A DNA stretch of 64,000 nt from an uncultured Lachnospiraceae bacterium. GTDB taxonomy: Bacteria > Bacillota > Clostridia > Lachnospirales > Lachnospiraceae. Positions 63,593 to 64,000 of the stretch are shown here, one piece after another. A model generated the notes under the pieces. That model had not been told where the DNA came from, did no database searches, and was given only the letters and a program-made list of their open reading frames with translations. Where the stretch lies: the NCBI GenBank assembly GCA_910578645.1, contig CAJTQI010000007.1:124001-188000 (forward strand). Direction: 5' to 3'. Positions within the stretch are counted from its first letter, which is position 1. The number at the start of each line of letters is the position of its first letter. Made by a program: the position numbers and the translations under genes.

Positions 63593-63919
63593 CTAAGCAA
63601 GTAAACATATTTCTTTGGCAAGGTTAATTATGTATTCATCTGCTTCTTGTTCGCTATAATATTGACACAAAAATTCATTTGTCCTTCCTAATTCTGTAAA
63701 GATTGTTTGCTTCCAATGTATTTCATCCTTAAAAAGAAATTCAAAATTTTCAATGGAGTATTTTTCATGATACCGCTTGAGCACACCATATGAATATGTT
63801 TGATACCAGTGATTCTGCAAGTGCCTATTATCTGCCCTTTCTCCATTCCATATTTTTTTCAGTTCCACCATATGTCTCCTGTTAAATTTTAATGGTCTTC
63901 CTCTTTTTCTTTCTTCCAT
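63593..63919 (-). CDS. Basic DNA-binding-like protein, interrupted or ended by in-frame TAG
   Basis: The 108-aa product begins MEERKRGRPLKFNRRHMVEL, with an AT-hook-like RGRP motif, and continues as a helical domain (VLKRYHEKYSIENFEFLF and EYIINLAKEICLLA). It stops at TAG (63595-63593). The same frame continues for 32 more codons (ENNKTRSRLVERLIREDRKE) to TAA at 63496-63494, with the look of real coding sequence. AAAGG lies close before the ATG. The family is not recognised. Bases 63920-64000 hold nothing I can support. Confidence 0.6.
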   Translation of the reverse strand: MEERKRGRPLKFNRRHMVELKKIWNGERADNRHLQNHWYQTYSYGVLKRYHEKYSIENFEFLFKDEIHWKQTIFTELGRTNEFLCQYYSEQEADEYIINLAKEICLLA

Positions 63920-64000
63920 ACGCTAACCTTTCTTTTTAGTAACCGTTACCAAAAATACATTTTTTCGATTTATTAAACCAATCGTTCCTAAATAATCCTA

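Overview
This window is a chromosomal segment of a spore-forming, anaerobic Clostridia-type bacterium, most likely a member of the Lachnospiraceae. The evidence is a complete spoIIIA operon, the dgt-dnaG-rpoD-trmK order, an rpoD-type sigma factor, YesM/YesN-type two-component regulation of a sugar ABC transporter, a T-box leader and many Lachnospiraceae-style hypothetical families. Almost every gene from 1 to 43 kb is on the minus strand and intact. From about 43.6 kb to the end the sequence is visibly AT-richer, gene calls are less conserved, and several genes are broken.

Layout. 1-4.95 kb: spoIIIAA to spoIIIAH (AH is cut by the window edge) behind a sigma-E-like promoter. 5.0-8.6 kb: a tryptophan-type ABC importer (trpX, trpY, trpZ-like) behind a T-box leader whose specifier reads UGG (Trp). 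8.9-18.5 kb: a PHP phosphoesterase, a CmpB-type membrane protein, ylmH, two CobW-family GTPases (one with a long His-rich metal-binding loop), an ABC exporter pair, an aldose epimerase, a membrane protein and a secreted trypsin-like protease. 18.6-25.7 kb: rnpB RNA, a nucleoside kinase, trmK, rpoD, dnaG and dgt. 25.8-31 kb: an esterase flanked by copies of a MITE-like repeat, a condensation-type acyltransferase with a DUF6320 membrane protein, a DUF4125 protein and a GerMN lipoprotein. 31-43.1 kb: a coherent N-acetylglucosamine/chitobiose locus.

In the 31-43 kb locus the proteins fit one route. An ABC importer (solute-binding protein plus two permeases, no ATPase encoded here) would bring in a GlcNAc disaccharide. 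A GH94 phosphorylase would split it to GlcNAc-1-P and GlcNAc, a phosphohexomutase would convert 1-P to 6-P, NagA would deacetylate it and NagB would deaminate it to fructose-6-P. A YesM/YesN-type sensor and regulator lie inside the cluster. The GH94 gene appears to begin at a non-canonical AUU codon.

Two tRNA-Leu genes lie at 43.3-43.7 kb. A tyrosine recombinase abuts the 3' end of tRNA-Leu(AAG), the usual signature of an integrated element. What follows (45-64 kb) is a decayed prophage or hybrid island: a tape-measure gene interrupted by one in-frame TAG, two frameshifted tail-region genes, an independently transcribed zinc-ribbon gene, a strongly folded intergenic region next to three 88-bp tandem repeats, an unrecognised 590-aa protein, a tRNA-like relic, an SF2 helicase preceded by a promoter with two LexA/SOS-type boxes, a DUF5677-like protein, a membrane-anchored protein, and a plus-strand pair (Uma2 nuclease family, DUF4062 protein) of the type seen in defence islands. 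No terminase, portal, capsid or lysis gene is visible, and no right-hand attachment site is inside the window.
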